Shown: positions 1-7,059 of the stretch, piece after piece
Layout: each line of letters starts with the position of its first letter
Position numbering within the stretch: the first letter of the stretch is position 1
Source of the DNA: Thermodesulfobacteriaceae bacterium
GTDB lineage: Bacteria > Desulfobacterota > Dissulfuribacteria > Dissulfuribacterales > UBA3076
Length of the DNA stretch: 19,918 bases
NCBI GenBank assembly: GCA_012961845.1
Contig: DTYO01000199.1
Span: 1-19,918, forward strand
Reading direction: 5' to 3'
Notes under the pieces: generated by a model
What the model was told of the DNA's origin: nothing
Databases searched by the model: none
What the model saw: the letters and a program-made list of their open reading frames with translations, nothing else
Position numbers and translations under genes: made by a program

Positions 1-21
1 AACAAAAAATCTAATTTTTAG

Positions 22-64
22 AGGTTCCCTCAGGGTAGAGAACAGCGGATTCAGCCAGGAACCT
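22..64. repeat. 7-bp inverted repeat upstream of the rRNA methyltransferase
   Basis: AGGTTCC at 22-28 is perfectly complementary to GGAACCT at 58-64, with a 29-base loop. No run of T follows on either strand, so it does not look like a standard terminator. It may be a chance repeat or the end of an upstream gene's trailer; the window begins too close to tell. Confidence 0.3.
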
Positions 65-74
65 GATCACACGG

Positions 75-90
75 TATATGATGGCATATA
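75..90. repeat. Palindrome TATATG-ATGG-CATATA, possible operator
   Basis: A perfect 6-bp inverted repeat with a 4-base spacer lies 50 bases upstream of the methyltransferase start codon. Its size and position would suit a dimeric repressor site or an AT-rich promoter element, but no clear -35/-10 pair surrounds it. No function can be assigned from one copy. Confidence 0.25.
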
Positions 91-139
91 CTTTGAGCGG
101 ATGGGAATAATCAGGCGGATTCCAGCCTGAAATCTATTT

Positions 140-1477
140 ATGCCACCTAAAAGAAAGAGAAGAAGGACGAAAAGGGAATCCTCGCCGGAGAGGTCCCGCA
201 TAGAGAGTCTTTCCCACGATGGAAGGGGGATTGCCAGAGTGGACGGAAAGACTGTGTTCGTGGAAGGGGCCCTGCCCGGGGAGGATGTTATCTTTGTCAG
301 GTACAGGCGCAGGGGGTCATTCGACGAAGGCCGCATGACACAATGCCTCGAAGCCTCGCCGGACAGGGTCGATCCCAGGTGTCCGTCTTTTGGGATCTGC
401 GGAGGCTGCAGCCTCCAGCACATGGCCCATGAGGCCCAGATCAGGGTAAAAGAGCAGGCCATGCTCGAAAACCTGAAACACTTCGGCAGGGTGGAACCTG
501 AAGAGATTCTGCCGCCGCTTACGGGGCCTGTATGGGGATACAGGAGATCGGCCAGGCTCGGTGTAAGGTATGTCCGTAAGAAAGGCATGGTCCTGGTTGG
601 GTTCAGGGAGAGAAACAGCAGCTTTATTGCTGACATGGAACACTGTGATATCCTGGACTCTTCTGTGGGTGGCCTGCTCATGGAACTGAGGGCATTGGTA
701 GGCGGTATGAATGCATTCATGGCTGTTCCCCAGATCGAGGTCTCCGTAGGAGATGAAGCAGGCGCTCTGATATTCAGACATCTCCAGCCTCTGGAGCCGG
801 AAGAAGAGGAAATGCTGGGGGCCTTTTCTGAAAAATGCGGGCTCAAGGTGTATCTTCAGTCCGGCGGACCGGATACGGTCCGTCCGCTCTGTGGAGAATG
901 GGGTGAAACGCTTGTCTACAGGGTCGATCACGGAAGATGCGGGATCTTCTTCAGACCCGGCGATTTTATTCAGGTCAACGGCGGGCTCAACAGGCAGATG
1001 GTGCTTCAGGCCATGAGAATGCTTGATCCCGGACCAGGGGAACATGTCCTCGATCTCTTCTGCGGTCTCGGTAATTTCAGCCTGCCTGCCGCCCGTAGGG
1101 CGAAAACGCTGACAGGTGTTGAAGGCTCTGCGTCGATGGTTGACAGGGCTTTGAAAAACGCCTGGGTCAACGGTGTCGATAACGCTGTATTCTACACATC
1201 TGACCTCAATGCCGATTTTCAGTCGGCTTCATGGTCAGACAGACGGTATCACAAGATTCTGTTGGATCCTCCCCGTTCAGGGGCCCTTGAGATTGTCCGG
1301 CAGATGTCGGTCTTCAGGGCAGCCAGGATAGTCTATGTGTCGTGCAACCCGGCGACCCTGGCGCGGGATGCAGGGGAACTGGTCCACAATGGCGGTTACA
1401 GGTTTACATATGCCGGTATTATGGACATGTTTCCCCATACCGCACACGTGGAAGCCATGGCGGTATTCGACCGCTAG
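140..1477 (+). CDS. rlmD: 23S rRNA (uracil-C5)-methyltransferase, RlmD/RumA family
   Basis: A SAM-dependent RNA methyltransferase that makes 5-methyluridine in 23S rRNA. The 445 residues match the usual family length (about 430-450). In order: a basic N-terminal tail; a TRAM RNA-binding domain at about residues 15-70 (SHDGRGIARVDGKTVFVEGA); a cysteine cluster for a 4Fe-4S centre with C81, C87, C90 and a likely fourth ligand C169; the SAM-binding motif VLDLFCGLGNF at 303-313; DPPRSG at 376-381; the catalytic cysteine C402 in SCNPATLARD; and the general-base glutamate E438 in HTAHVE. All catalytic features are present, so it should be active. The ATG at 140 is the only sensible start before the TRAM domain, although no strong ribosome binding site precedes it. 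The exact target (U1939 versus another uridine, or RlmC versus RlmD) cannot be settled from sequence alone. Confidence 0.9.
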   Translation: MPPKRKRRRTKRESSPERSRIESLSHDGRGIARVDGKTVFVEGALPGEDVIFVRYRRRGSFDEGRMTQCLEASPDRVDPRCPSFGICGGCSLQHMAHEAQIRVKEQAMLENLKHFGRVEPEEILPPLTGPVWGYRRSARLGVRYVRKKGMVLVGFRERNSSFIADMEHCDILDSSVGGLLMELRALVGGMNAFMAVPQIEVSVGDEAGALIFRHLQPLEPEEEEMLGAFSEKCGLKVYLQSGGPDTVRPLCGEWGETLVYRVDHGRCGIFFRPGDFIQVNGGLNRQMVLQAMRMLDPGPGEHVLDLFCGLGNFSLPAARRAKTLTGVEGSASMVDRALKNAWVNGVDNAVFYTSDLNADFQSASWSDRRYHKILLDPPRSGALEIVRQMSVFRAARIVYVSCNPATLARDAGELVHNGGYRFTYAGIMDMFPHTAHVEAMAVFDR

Positions 1478-1485
1478 GCCTCTCC

Positions 1486-1918
1486 CTAGCCTCTGTCCAG
1501 GGCATCCCGTACCGCTATTGAGGCTTTTTCATCGATACCGGCTTGGCGATAAAACCATTCCATGCGAAATTTTTCCAGGTGCCGGGTGTCCAGCAGTAAT
1601 ACTCCTGTGCCCTCCATTTCCTTCTGGAGCAGTTGATTTGATGACTTTTTTCAGACGATTGGTGATTACAGCCAGCGGAATCTTTGCACTTTTCGCTGGA
1701 TCAACGATATCTGCGGTGCCAGACAGCCTGCTGATGACCCGTATGTTATCCTTCCTGCTTTCCAGGACACTGTTGATCTTATGAAATTCTTCCCTGAGCT
1801 GGTAAATTCTGTTTTCTTCTGCGGTTGACTCCGTCATTCTGTATACCCCGGGAAGATTGAGAGCGATATTTATTGCCAGAGGGAGAATCCCAAGGGTAAA
1901 GAGGCTAAGCATTATCAA
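1486..1918 (-). pseudogene. Frameshifted, truncated membrane sensor fragment
   Basis: The first frame starts at TTG 1918 or ATG 1912. It encodes a membrane segment (LFTLGILPLAINIAL), then a helical extracytoplasmic stretch with HKINSVLESRKDNIRVISRL, as seen at the N-terminus of many sensor kinases and diguanylate cyclases. After NRLKK the frame drifts into low-quality sequence. Deleting one base in the A6 run (T6 on the + strand, 1646-1651) restores a convincing continuation (NQLLQKEMEGTG, LLLDTRHLEKFRMEWFY) that ends at a TAG at 1486-1488. No signalling output domain follows; the next thing is the convergent rRNA methyltransferase stop 9 bases away. The upstream end begins exactly where the permease pseudogene starts. 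This is therefore a gene remnant truncated at the 3' side and probably disrupted at the 5' side. The identity as a sensor is inferred from topology and style, not from a catalytic motif. Confidence 0.6.
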
Positions 1919-2671
1919 TGTTCGACTGGAACCAGACCCTCACAGCGATCATTTTGTTTTCAAGTGCCTTCGTCCATGGTGTAGCAGATTTTGCCTTCGC
2001 ACTGGTGGCACTGCCCCTGCTTTCCTGCATCATGAGCCTTACAGTGGCACTGCCCATGATTGCAGTCTGTGGTTTTCTGATCCATTTTGTCCTCCTGGTC
2101 TCAATGAGGCAGGATTTCAAGTTCGCCAGGATAAGGACGCTCCTTTTCAGTCCCTGGAATAGTCCTGGGAACGTTTCTTCTTTCTGAAGCACCGGAATGG
2201 TGGTTAAGGACCATTCTCTGGGTCATGCTGACGGTTTATGGAATATGGGGTCTCTGTCATCCGGAACCCTCAGTGCGGATTTCTTACAGATAGGGTTCTT
2301 TTTCGGACTTCTTGCAGGGGCCTTGGGGGCAGCCATCAACACATCAGGGCTGCCTGTGGTCATATATGTCTCTCTCAAGGTCTGGACGAAAGATGAGGTA
2401 AAGAGTAACGCGCAGGGGTTTTTCCTCATGACCCTCGTGTTGATCCTGGGGGCCTATACAGCCGAAGGCCTGATTACCGGCGCCGTCCTGAAGGATCTGG
2501 TGGTATGTGCCCATGGTGCTGGCAGGCTTCTCTGCCGGGCACATGGTATACTGGCATATCAGTAGCTCTACCTATGTGCGGCTGGTTCATGTATTGATGT
2601 TGGGGAGCGGAATAGCCATGTTCATCTTATCCCACGCCTGGTACCGTATCTGCGGCGCAGGAGAGCAATAG
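1918..2671 (+). pseudogene. Decayed TauE/SafE-family sulfite exporter/permease
   Basis: Four segments in alternating frames together spell a roughly 250-residue polytopic membrane protein of the TauE/SafE (DUF81) type. Segment 1 (from ATG 1918) has AFVHGVADFAFALVALPLL, the typical first TauE helix. Segment 2, one frame over after about 2145, reads PGIVLGTFLLSEAPEWWLRT and then VMLTVYGIWGL. Segment 3, back in the first frame after about 2265, reads FFFGLLAGALGAAINTSGLP and VVIYVSLKVW, the second family repeat. Segment 4, shifted again near 2500, reads VPMVLAGFSAGHMVYW and runs to TAG at 2669-2671. That is at least three frameshifts. The family moves sulfite, sulfoacetate or related organosulfur anions across the inner membrane; no functional copy could be made here unless the shifts are sequencing errors. 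Confidence 0.8.
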
Positions 2672-2766
2672 AAGTACGTGTGGTACGTCTGCATGCTCTC
2701 CGCCTTGCATCCTGCAGCATCCGGCGTGAGATTGACGGGTTTATGCTTGGGGCAGTGCTTCTGCCT

Positions 2767-4170
2767 TCAAAAAACAGCGTTGCCCGGAGTCCTAGGGAAT
2801 GGGATGACGTCCCTTATGTTCTTCATGCCTGTTACATACATGATGGTACGCTCAAATCCCAGGCCAAACCCGGAATGAGGGCAGGTGCCCCACCTGCGCA
2901 GGTCCAGAAACCACCATAGACTCTCAGTATCCATTCCTTTTGCCTCCATACGACCTGTCAGGACATCCAGGCGTTCTTCCCGCTGGCTGCCTCCGATTAT
3001 TTCTCCTACATGCGGGACGAGCAGATCCATGGCCGCTACTGTTCTTCCGTCTGAATTCATCCGCATATAGAAGGCCTTCAGCGAGGCGGGATAGTCTACC
3101 ACGAACAATGGTCCGCCTGTCACCTTTTCCGTCAGATACCGTTCGTGTTCGGTCTGGAGGTCATGTCCCCACTCAACCGGAAATTCAAAAGGCTCGCCTG
3201 AATCCCTGAGAAGCCTGATAGCCTCGGTATAAGTCATCGTCTCAAACCTGCCGGCAGCTATCTTCTCGAGTCTTTTCATCAGGCCCTGTTCTATCCATCG
3301 GTCGAAAAAAGCCAGGTCTTCCCGGCAGTTGTCCAGGGCGTAACAGCAGAGGTATCTGAAAAAATCTTCGGCTAGTCTGCAGTTCTCTTCAAGGTCCGCA
3401 AAGGCCATTTCAGGCTCTACCATCCAGAATTCCGCTGCATGCCGCCTGGTATTGGAATCTTCAGCCCGGAATGTGGGGCCGAATGTATAGATATCGCTGA
3501 AGGCAGAGGCAAAAATCTCTCCTTCAAGCTGGCCGCTGACCGTGAGTCCCGTCTTTGCTCCGAAAAAATCCCGGCTCCAGTCGATGTTGCCGTCCTTGAC
3601 AGGCGGATCTGAGATGTCCAGTGTGGTTACTGTGAAGATGTCACCGGCACCTTCACAGTCATTGGTGGTGAGGATCGGAGAATGCAGGTACAAGAAACCT
3701 CTCTCCTGGAAAAACGAGTGGATGGCAAAGGAAAGGGCGCTTCTCATCCTGAAGACGGCGCCAAATGTATTGGATCTGGGGCGCAGGTGTGCGATCGTGC
3801 GCAGGTATTCGAAAGAATGACGTTTTTTCTGCAGAGGATAATCAGTGCCGGCATCTCCTACAATTTTTATATTTTCTGCCTGAAGCTCCCACTTCTGACC
3901 TCTGGCCGGGGATTCCACTAGGGCCCCTGTTGCGGCGATACAAGCCCCTGTACCTGCTTTTGAAACCCTCTCATAGTCTGCCACATCCGGTGTGAACACA
4001 ACCTGAAGGGAAGCAAGGCAGGAACCATCGTTTACCGCCATGAATGTAATATCCTTGCCGTGCCGGACTGTTCTGATCCACCCCTTCACCAGGACTCGGT
4101 CCATTGGGGCAGAGGCCGACATGAGGCTGATTATCCTGGTCCTGGAGCTGTGTGCGCAGTCTTTATCCAT
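2767..4170 (-). CDS. asnS: Asparagine-tRNA ligase (AsnRS)
   Basis: A class IIb aminoacyl-tRNA synthetase that charges tRNA-Asn. The 467 residues are the usual bacterial length. An N-terminal OB-fold anticodon-binding domain covers about residues 22-105 (RVLVKGWIRTVRHGKDITF). Class II motif 2 is at about 230-255 (FGPTFRAEDSNTRRHAAEF, then the MVEPEM that separates AsnRS from AspRS). The C-terminal GGSQREERLDVL and GFGLGFERTIMYVTG form the ATP-binding motif 3. The start ATG (4168-4170) overlaps the stop of the upstream phosphoribosyltransferase by 8 bases, implying translational coupling as the last gene of the operon. Its presence suggests direct Asn-tRNA charging rather than sole reliance on the GatCAB amidotransferase route. 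It converges on the decayed permease. Confidence 0.96.
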   Translation of the reverse strand: MDKDCAHSSRTRIISLMSASAPMDRVLVKGWIRTVRHGKDITFMAVNDGSCLASLQVVFTPDVADYERVSKAGTGACIAATGALVESPARGQKWELQAENIKIVGDAGTDYPLQKKRHSFEYLRTIAHLRPRSNTFGAVFRMRSALSFAIHSFFQERGFLYLHSPILTTNDCEGAGDIFTVTTLDISDPPVKDGNIDWSRDFFGAKTGLTVSGQLEGEIFASAFSDIYTFGPTFRAEDSNTRRHAAEFWMVEPEMAFADLEENCRLAEDFFRYLCCYALDNCREDLAFFDRWIEQGLMKRLEKIAAGRFETMTYTEAIRLLRDSGEPFEFPVEWGHDLQTEHERYLTEKVTGGPLFVVDYPASLKAFYMRMNSDGRTVAAMDLLVPHVGEIIGGSQREERLDVLTGRMEAKGMDTESLWWFLDLRRWGTCPHSGFGLGFERTIMYVTGMKNIRDVIPFPRTPGNAVF

Positions 4171-4777
4171 TTTTTTGTCCCATTATGGCAAGGACATCCC
4201 TGAGTATCTTTTCTGGGATCTCTATACCCAGTTCATTGGCCAGCATTCCGGATGCCTCTACCACTGATACGGGCCGGCGGGCTAGCCGGTGGATAAAACC
4301 GGTTACATCCTCTACCACTGCCCATGGATAGACAAGCCAGCGCCATTTCACCACTTTTCTGGCAAAATAATCTGGTTCAACCGTAGATATCCGCTTGTGG
4401 TGCAGCACACCCACCCTGCATTCAGCAGGAGCGAGTCCCTGGATGTGTTCCAGCGCCAAGGCCACCGTGTCGCCTGTATCGGTGACATCGTCCACTACCA
4501 GGACGTTTTTGCCTTTGATGTCCATCTGCAGAGGGAATGAAAGCCTGGCGGTATCTTCCATGGTGGCGCCGCCTGTGTAATGTGCTATTCTGAAGCTTGT
4601 CAGATCGTAGATGTCCAGGCAGTCGCAGACAAGTCTGGCCGGGACATAACCTCCTCTGGCAATGGCCGCCACTATATGAGGCCTGAAACCGTCCTCTCGG
4701 ACAAGAGCGGCCAGCCGCTTGGACAGTTTCCAGACTGTGTTCCAGGAGATAAATTCAACAGCTAAGTTTTCATTCAT
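4163..4777 (-). CDS. Purine-type phosphoribosyltransferase, archaeal Gpt/Xpt-like
   Basis: A type I phosphoribosyltransferase that transfers ribose-5-phosphate from PRPP to a base, probably hypoxanthine, guanine or xanthine in salvage. It has 204 residues. The PRPP-binding loop VLVVDDVTDTGDT is at 92-104, with the acidic pair D96-D97 just before the loop. The N-terminal half has IVAAIARGGYVPARLV, the usual first strand and helix. Later come EPDYFARK and KWRWLVYPW, a block I associate with archaeal xanthine/guanine phosphoribosyltransferases rather than with E. coli Hpt or Gpt. Starts at ATG 4775-4777, behind a CTGGAGAG ribosome site, 19 bases after the thymidylate synthase stop. It overlaps asnS by 8 bases. 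Substrate choice cannot be read from the sequence. Confidence 0.82.
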   Translation of the reverse strand: MNENLAVEFISWNTVWKLSKRLAALVREDGFRPHIVAAIARGGYVPARLVCDCLDIYDLTSFRIAHYTGGATMEDTARLSFPLQMDIKGKNVLVVDDVTDTGDTVALALEHIQGLAPAECRVGVLHHKRISTVEPDYFARKVVKWRWLVYPWAVVEDVTGFIHRLARRPVSVVEASGMLANELGIEIPEKILRDVLAIMGQKNG

Positions 4778-4796
4778 TCCATATCTCTCCAGGTGA

Positions 4797-5447
4797 CTAC
4801 TCTGTTTTTCCCATACGGGCCTTCAGGAACGGAATCTGGTATCCGTACGCATGGGCTCCCTGGCTGGCCGCTCTGAGGGTGCCTGTCTGAACTCCTGTCT
4901 CTTGGGACACGTATTCCATCATGAGAGCCAGGCCGCCCAGATTGGTGGGAAGACCGGCCCAGAGGTCCCAGCTCCTCCAGAATGTGGCGACATCCAGTTT
5001 TCCGTGGTGTACCTTGAAGTCTATTGCCCGCAGGCAGGCCGGATCTTCCAAGTCCAGGTCCTCCGGTCTTCCCACTACAATAGATGCCTGGTTGGTGTTC
5101 GGGGTATTTCTGAGCATCTCTATGGCCTTGGGGAGCTGGTCTCCGATGCGTGAGGCGTAGGTGTAGCTCTCGTTTTCAGCAGGAAGTCTTCCGCCCAGCA
5201 GGTAATCCACGAAATACTCCTGAATGTAATCCATGGTTGTGGGAGGAGGGGCCGTACAACCGGGGGGCATGACAGGAATCATTTCCTTAAGCGGGTGGCT
5301 GATCTCCACTGACAACCACGGGAGTTGGAGGCGGTACTGTTCGTGTTCAAACGATCCTCTCTCCACATCCTGGCGGTATGCCTCGGATTCAAGATTATAG
5401 AGTATGCGGTACCATGCATCCGAGATGGAAGTCGCCTGAAGATGCAT
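4797..5447 (-). CDS. thyA: Thymidylate synthase, short archaeal-like type
   Basis: Predicted to make dTMP from dUMP with methylene-tetrahydrofolate. At 216 residues it is shorter than E. coli ThyA (264) and resembles the archaeal branch. The catalytic block is intact: nucleophile C138 in DPACLRAIDFKV; the phosphate/substrate region FWRSWDLWAGLPTNL at 156-170 with R158, S159, D161; N169, which corresponds to the asparagine that selects dUMP (dCMP hydroxymethylases carry Asp there); and GAHAYGY with H199 and Y201, which bind the deoxyribose. The start ATG shares one base with the upstream HAD stop (TAATG), with GGAGG just upstream, so the two are coupled. The N-terminal part (TSISDAWYRILYNL) is weakly conserved and the folate-side residues are hard to match. 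A related nucleotide methylase or hydroxymethylase is possible but less likely given N169. Confidence 0.82.
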   Translation of the reverse strand: MHLQATSISDAWYRILYNLESEAYRQDVERGSFEHEQYRLQLPWLSVEISHPLKEMIPVMPPGCTAPPPTTMDYIQEYFVDYLLGGRLPAENESYTYASRIGDQLPKAIEMLRNTPNTNQASIVVGRPEDLDLEDPACLRAIDFKVHHGKLDVATFWRSWDLWAGLPTNLGGLALMMEYVSQETGVQTGTLRAASQGAHAYGYQIPFLKARMGKTE

Positions 5448-6106
5448 TATCCCTCCTTTTCAGTAAAGTGCCCGCGGGGAACGAGGAGCGGAAGCCCAGC
5501 CGCCTTCAGGGCCTTTCTGAACCCTGTTTCTTCTGCAAACAGATGGGTTTGAAGCCCCATGGAAGCGGCCCGGGCTATGTTGCCTTCATTGTCGTCTATG
5601 AACATGACCTGACCGGGTTCAAGTCCCAGCATGTCGACTGTTTCAATGAACAGTGACGGATCTCTCTTGCTTTTCCCTGCATGGAAACTGTTGATGACTG
5701 CATCAAAATATCTGCAGAAGTGATATCGCTGCTCAAGGATATCGAGCCAGCAGGTCTGATCGCTGAGTATGACACATCTCATTCCCCGGCCCCTGAGATT
5801 CCCGACAAGTTCCAACATTGACGGCCTGATTATGAATCGATCCAGTATCTCGTTTCTGAATTTGCTGTCTGTACCTGAAATTCCGGCTTTTTCCCGGAGC
5901 ATGGCCCAATAGTCCGTTTCATCGGCATCTCCGGTGATAAAACCCGATTCGTATATTACTTCAGTGGCCAGTCTCAGAAAATCGTCCGGATTGAGCCCGT
6001 TCCTGTCTGCTATGGCATAAAGTCCGTACCGGAACCCCTCTTCTGCAAGCACTCCTCCAAAATCAAACAAAAAGGCCCGGAGCCAGCTGCCGGTTTTCAT
6101 GGTCAC
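5447..6106 (-). CDS. HAD-superfamily hydrolase
   Basis: A haloacid-dehalogenase-like hydrolase of 219 residues with a helical cap after motif I. Motif I is FDFGGVL with the nucleophile D15; the residue two positions on is G17 rather than the usual Asp. Motif II is VILSDQ (S115). Motif III is a lysine in HAGKSKRDPSLF (K145 or K147). Motif IV is FIDDNEGN (D171, D172). The D-x-G form also occurs in YihX-like phosphatases, so activity is plausible but the substrate is unknown. The gene sits 6 bases after the small upstream ORF and directly before the thymidylate synthase (TAATG junction). A nucleotide or sugar-phosphate substrate would fit the operon, but that is inference only. Confidence 0.85.
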   Translation of the reverse strand: MTMKTGSWLRAFLFDFGGVLAEEGFRYGLYAIADRNGLNPDDFLRLATEVIYESGFITGDADETDYWAMLREKAGISGTDSKFRNEILDRFIIRPSMLELVGNLRGRGMRCVILSDQTCWLDILEQRYHFCRYFDAVINSFHAGKSKRDPSLFIETVDMLGLEPGQVMFIDDNEGNIARAASMGLQTHLFAEETGFRKALKAAGLPLLVPRGHFTEKEG

Positions 6107-6112
6107 AGTCTG

Positions 6113-6304
6113 TTATCCTGAGATATCCGACAGATAGGGTTTCAGCTTTTCCATCAGGGAATCCGGAAGCTCCTCATGGTACATGAATGCCTGGGCCTCT
6201 TCACCTGTTATCAGTTCCTTGATCTCCACTGGAAGGGATCTCAGAATGGCTACTCTCTGTGGATCTGGTTTTTCTTTTCTGGGGCCGATTCTGCGTTCCG
6301 TCAT
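6113..6304 (-). CDS. Small conserved-looking protein, 63 aa, unknown
   Basis: First gene of the five-gene minus-strand operon. The ATG at 6302-6304 has a strong GGAGG-type ribosome site about ten bases upstream, which decides this start over a longer in-frame extension that would run through the divergent promoter. The 63-residue product has a basic start (MTERRIGPRKEKPDPQRV) followed by a helical region (LPVEIKELITGEEAQAFMYH, then ELPDSLMEKLKPYL). It has no cysteines, signal peptide or membrane segment, so it should be cytosolic. I recognise no domain. The HAD gene starts 6 bases after its stop, so they are probably co-translated. Confidence 0.65.
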   Translation of the reverse strand: MTERRIGPRKEKPDPQRVAILRSLPVEIKELITGEEAQAFMYHEELPDSLMEKLKPYLSDISG

Positions 6305-6380
6305 GTTACGTGTACCTCCACCATGAAAATACAGGAATCGGGTGCTTTCGGGAAGAGGGCGGCCAGGAAGCTGATAATTA

Positions 6381-6409
6381 GTGCCAACCCCCATGCCATA
6401 AGTTATAAT
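6381..6409 (+). promoter_or_regulatory. Sigma-70-type promoter for the M50 protease gene
   Basis: A perfect TATAAT at 6404-6409 is preceded at 17 bases by GTGCCA (6381-6386), which matches four of six positions of TTGACA. It sits in the divergent gap between the minus-strand operon and the protease gene. The predicted start of transcription (about 6416) is only some 3 bases before the ATG at 6419. Confidence 0.5.
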
Positions 6410-6418
6410 GCATATATC

Positions 6419-7051
6419 ATGGATATAGCTGCATTGATACAGAAATTTTCTATACTGGCCCCGGCGATTCTCCTGGCTGTCACAGTGCACGAGATGGCTC
6501 ATGGCTGGGTAGCGTACAGGCTTGGAGATCCCACAGCGAAGCAACAGGGCCGCCTCACCCTGAATCCCTTCCGGCACCTGGACCCCATGGGGACCCTGGT
6601 GTTCTTCATTACACAGACCATAGGCTGGGCCAGACCTGTCCCTGTAAATCCAGCGTACTTCAGGAATCCCCGGAGAGACATGATCTGGGTCTCGCTGGCT
6701 GGTCCCGGAGCTAATATTCTCCTTGCCGTGGGCAGTGCTGTTCTGCTCAGGACCCTGGTTGTTCCTCTTGTGGGTCCAGGTTCCTATTTCGGGCCTGTAC
6801 TGTACATGGCCCTGGTGAGTGTCCAGATCAACATCGGGCTTGCAGTGTTCAACCTGATCCCGATTCCCCCTCTGGACGGAAGCACGGTGCTGGTCGGGCT
6901 GCTGCCTCCGGACCTGGCCTATTCCTACCAGAAAATAGAGCGTTATGGCTTTATTATCATACTTGTACTCGTCTTTACAGGGGTTACCGGCCGCATTATA
7001 GTCCCGCTGATTCAGTTTTTTAATAAATTGCTGCTGGGTTTTTCTTTTTGA
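6419..7051 (+). CDS. Site-2-protease-like M50 metalloprotease
   Basis: An intramembrane zinc protease of the compact M50B type, 210 residues, inner membrane. The zinc-binding HExxH is HEMAH at 24-28 inside the first hydrophobic segment; the third ligand motif is NLIPIPPLDG with D153. RLTLNPFRHLDPMGTL at about 45-60 and NPAYFRNPRRD are also typical. About five or six hydrophobic segments are visible, with no PDZ or CBS domain. ATG 6419 (MDIAALIQKFSILAP) matches where family members begin; the open frame extends further upstream to 6176, but that part reads as antisense of the small gene on the other strand. There is no Shine-Dalgarno sequence before the ATG. It is followed directly by trpS and scpA, a gene order I associate with this bacterial group. 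The substrate is unknown. Confidence 0.88.
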   Translation: MDIAALIQKFSILAPAILLAVTVHEMAHGWVAYRLGDPTAKQQGRLTLNPFRHLDPMGTLVFFITQTIGWARPVPVNPAYFRNPRRDMIWVSLAGPGANILLAVGSAVLLRTLVVPLVGPGSYFGPVLYMALVSVQINIGLAVFNLIPIPPLDGSTVLVGLLPPDLAYSYQKIERYGFIIILVLVFTGVTGRIIVPLIQFFNKLLLGFSF

Positions 7052-7059
7052 GAGGGTTT

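Noticed and set aside
67..1045. Long minus-strand open frames opposite the rRNA methyltransferase
   Set aside because: The plus strand encodes a full-length enzyme with every catalytic motif; the antisense translations have no family resemblance.
4797..5447. dCMP/dUMP hydroxymethylase as alternative for the thymidylate synthase
   Set aside because: The selectivity position is Asn (N169), as in dUMP-using enzymes, and no phage-like context exists.
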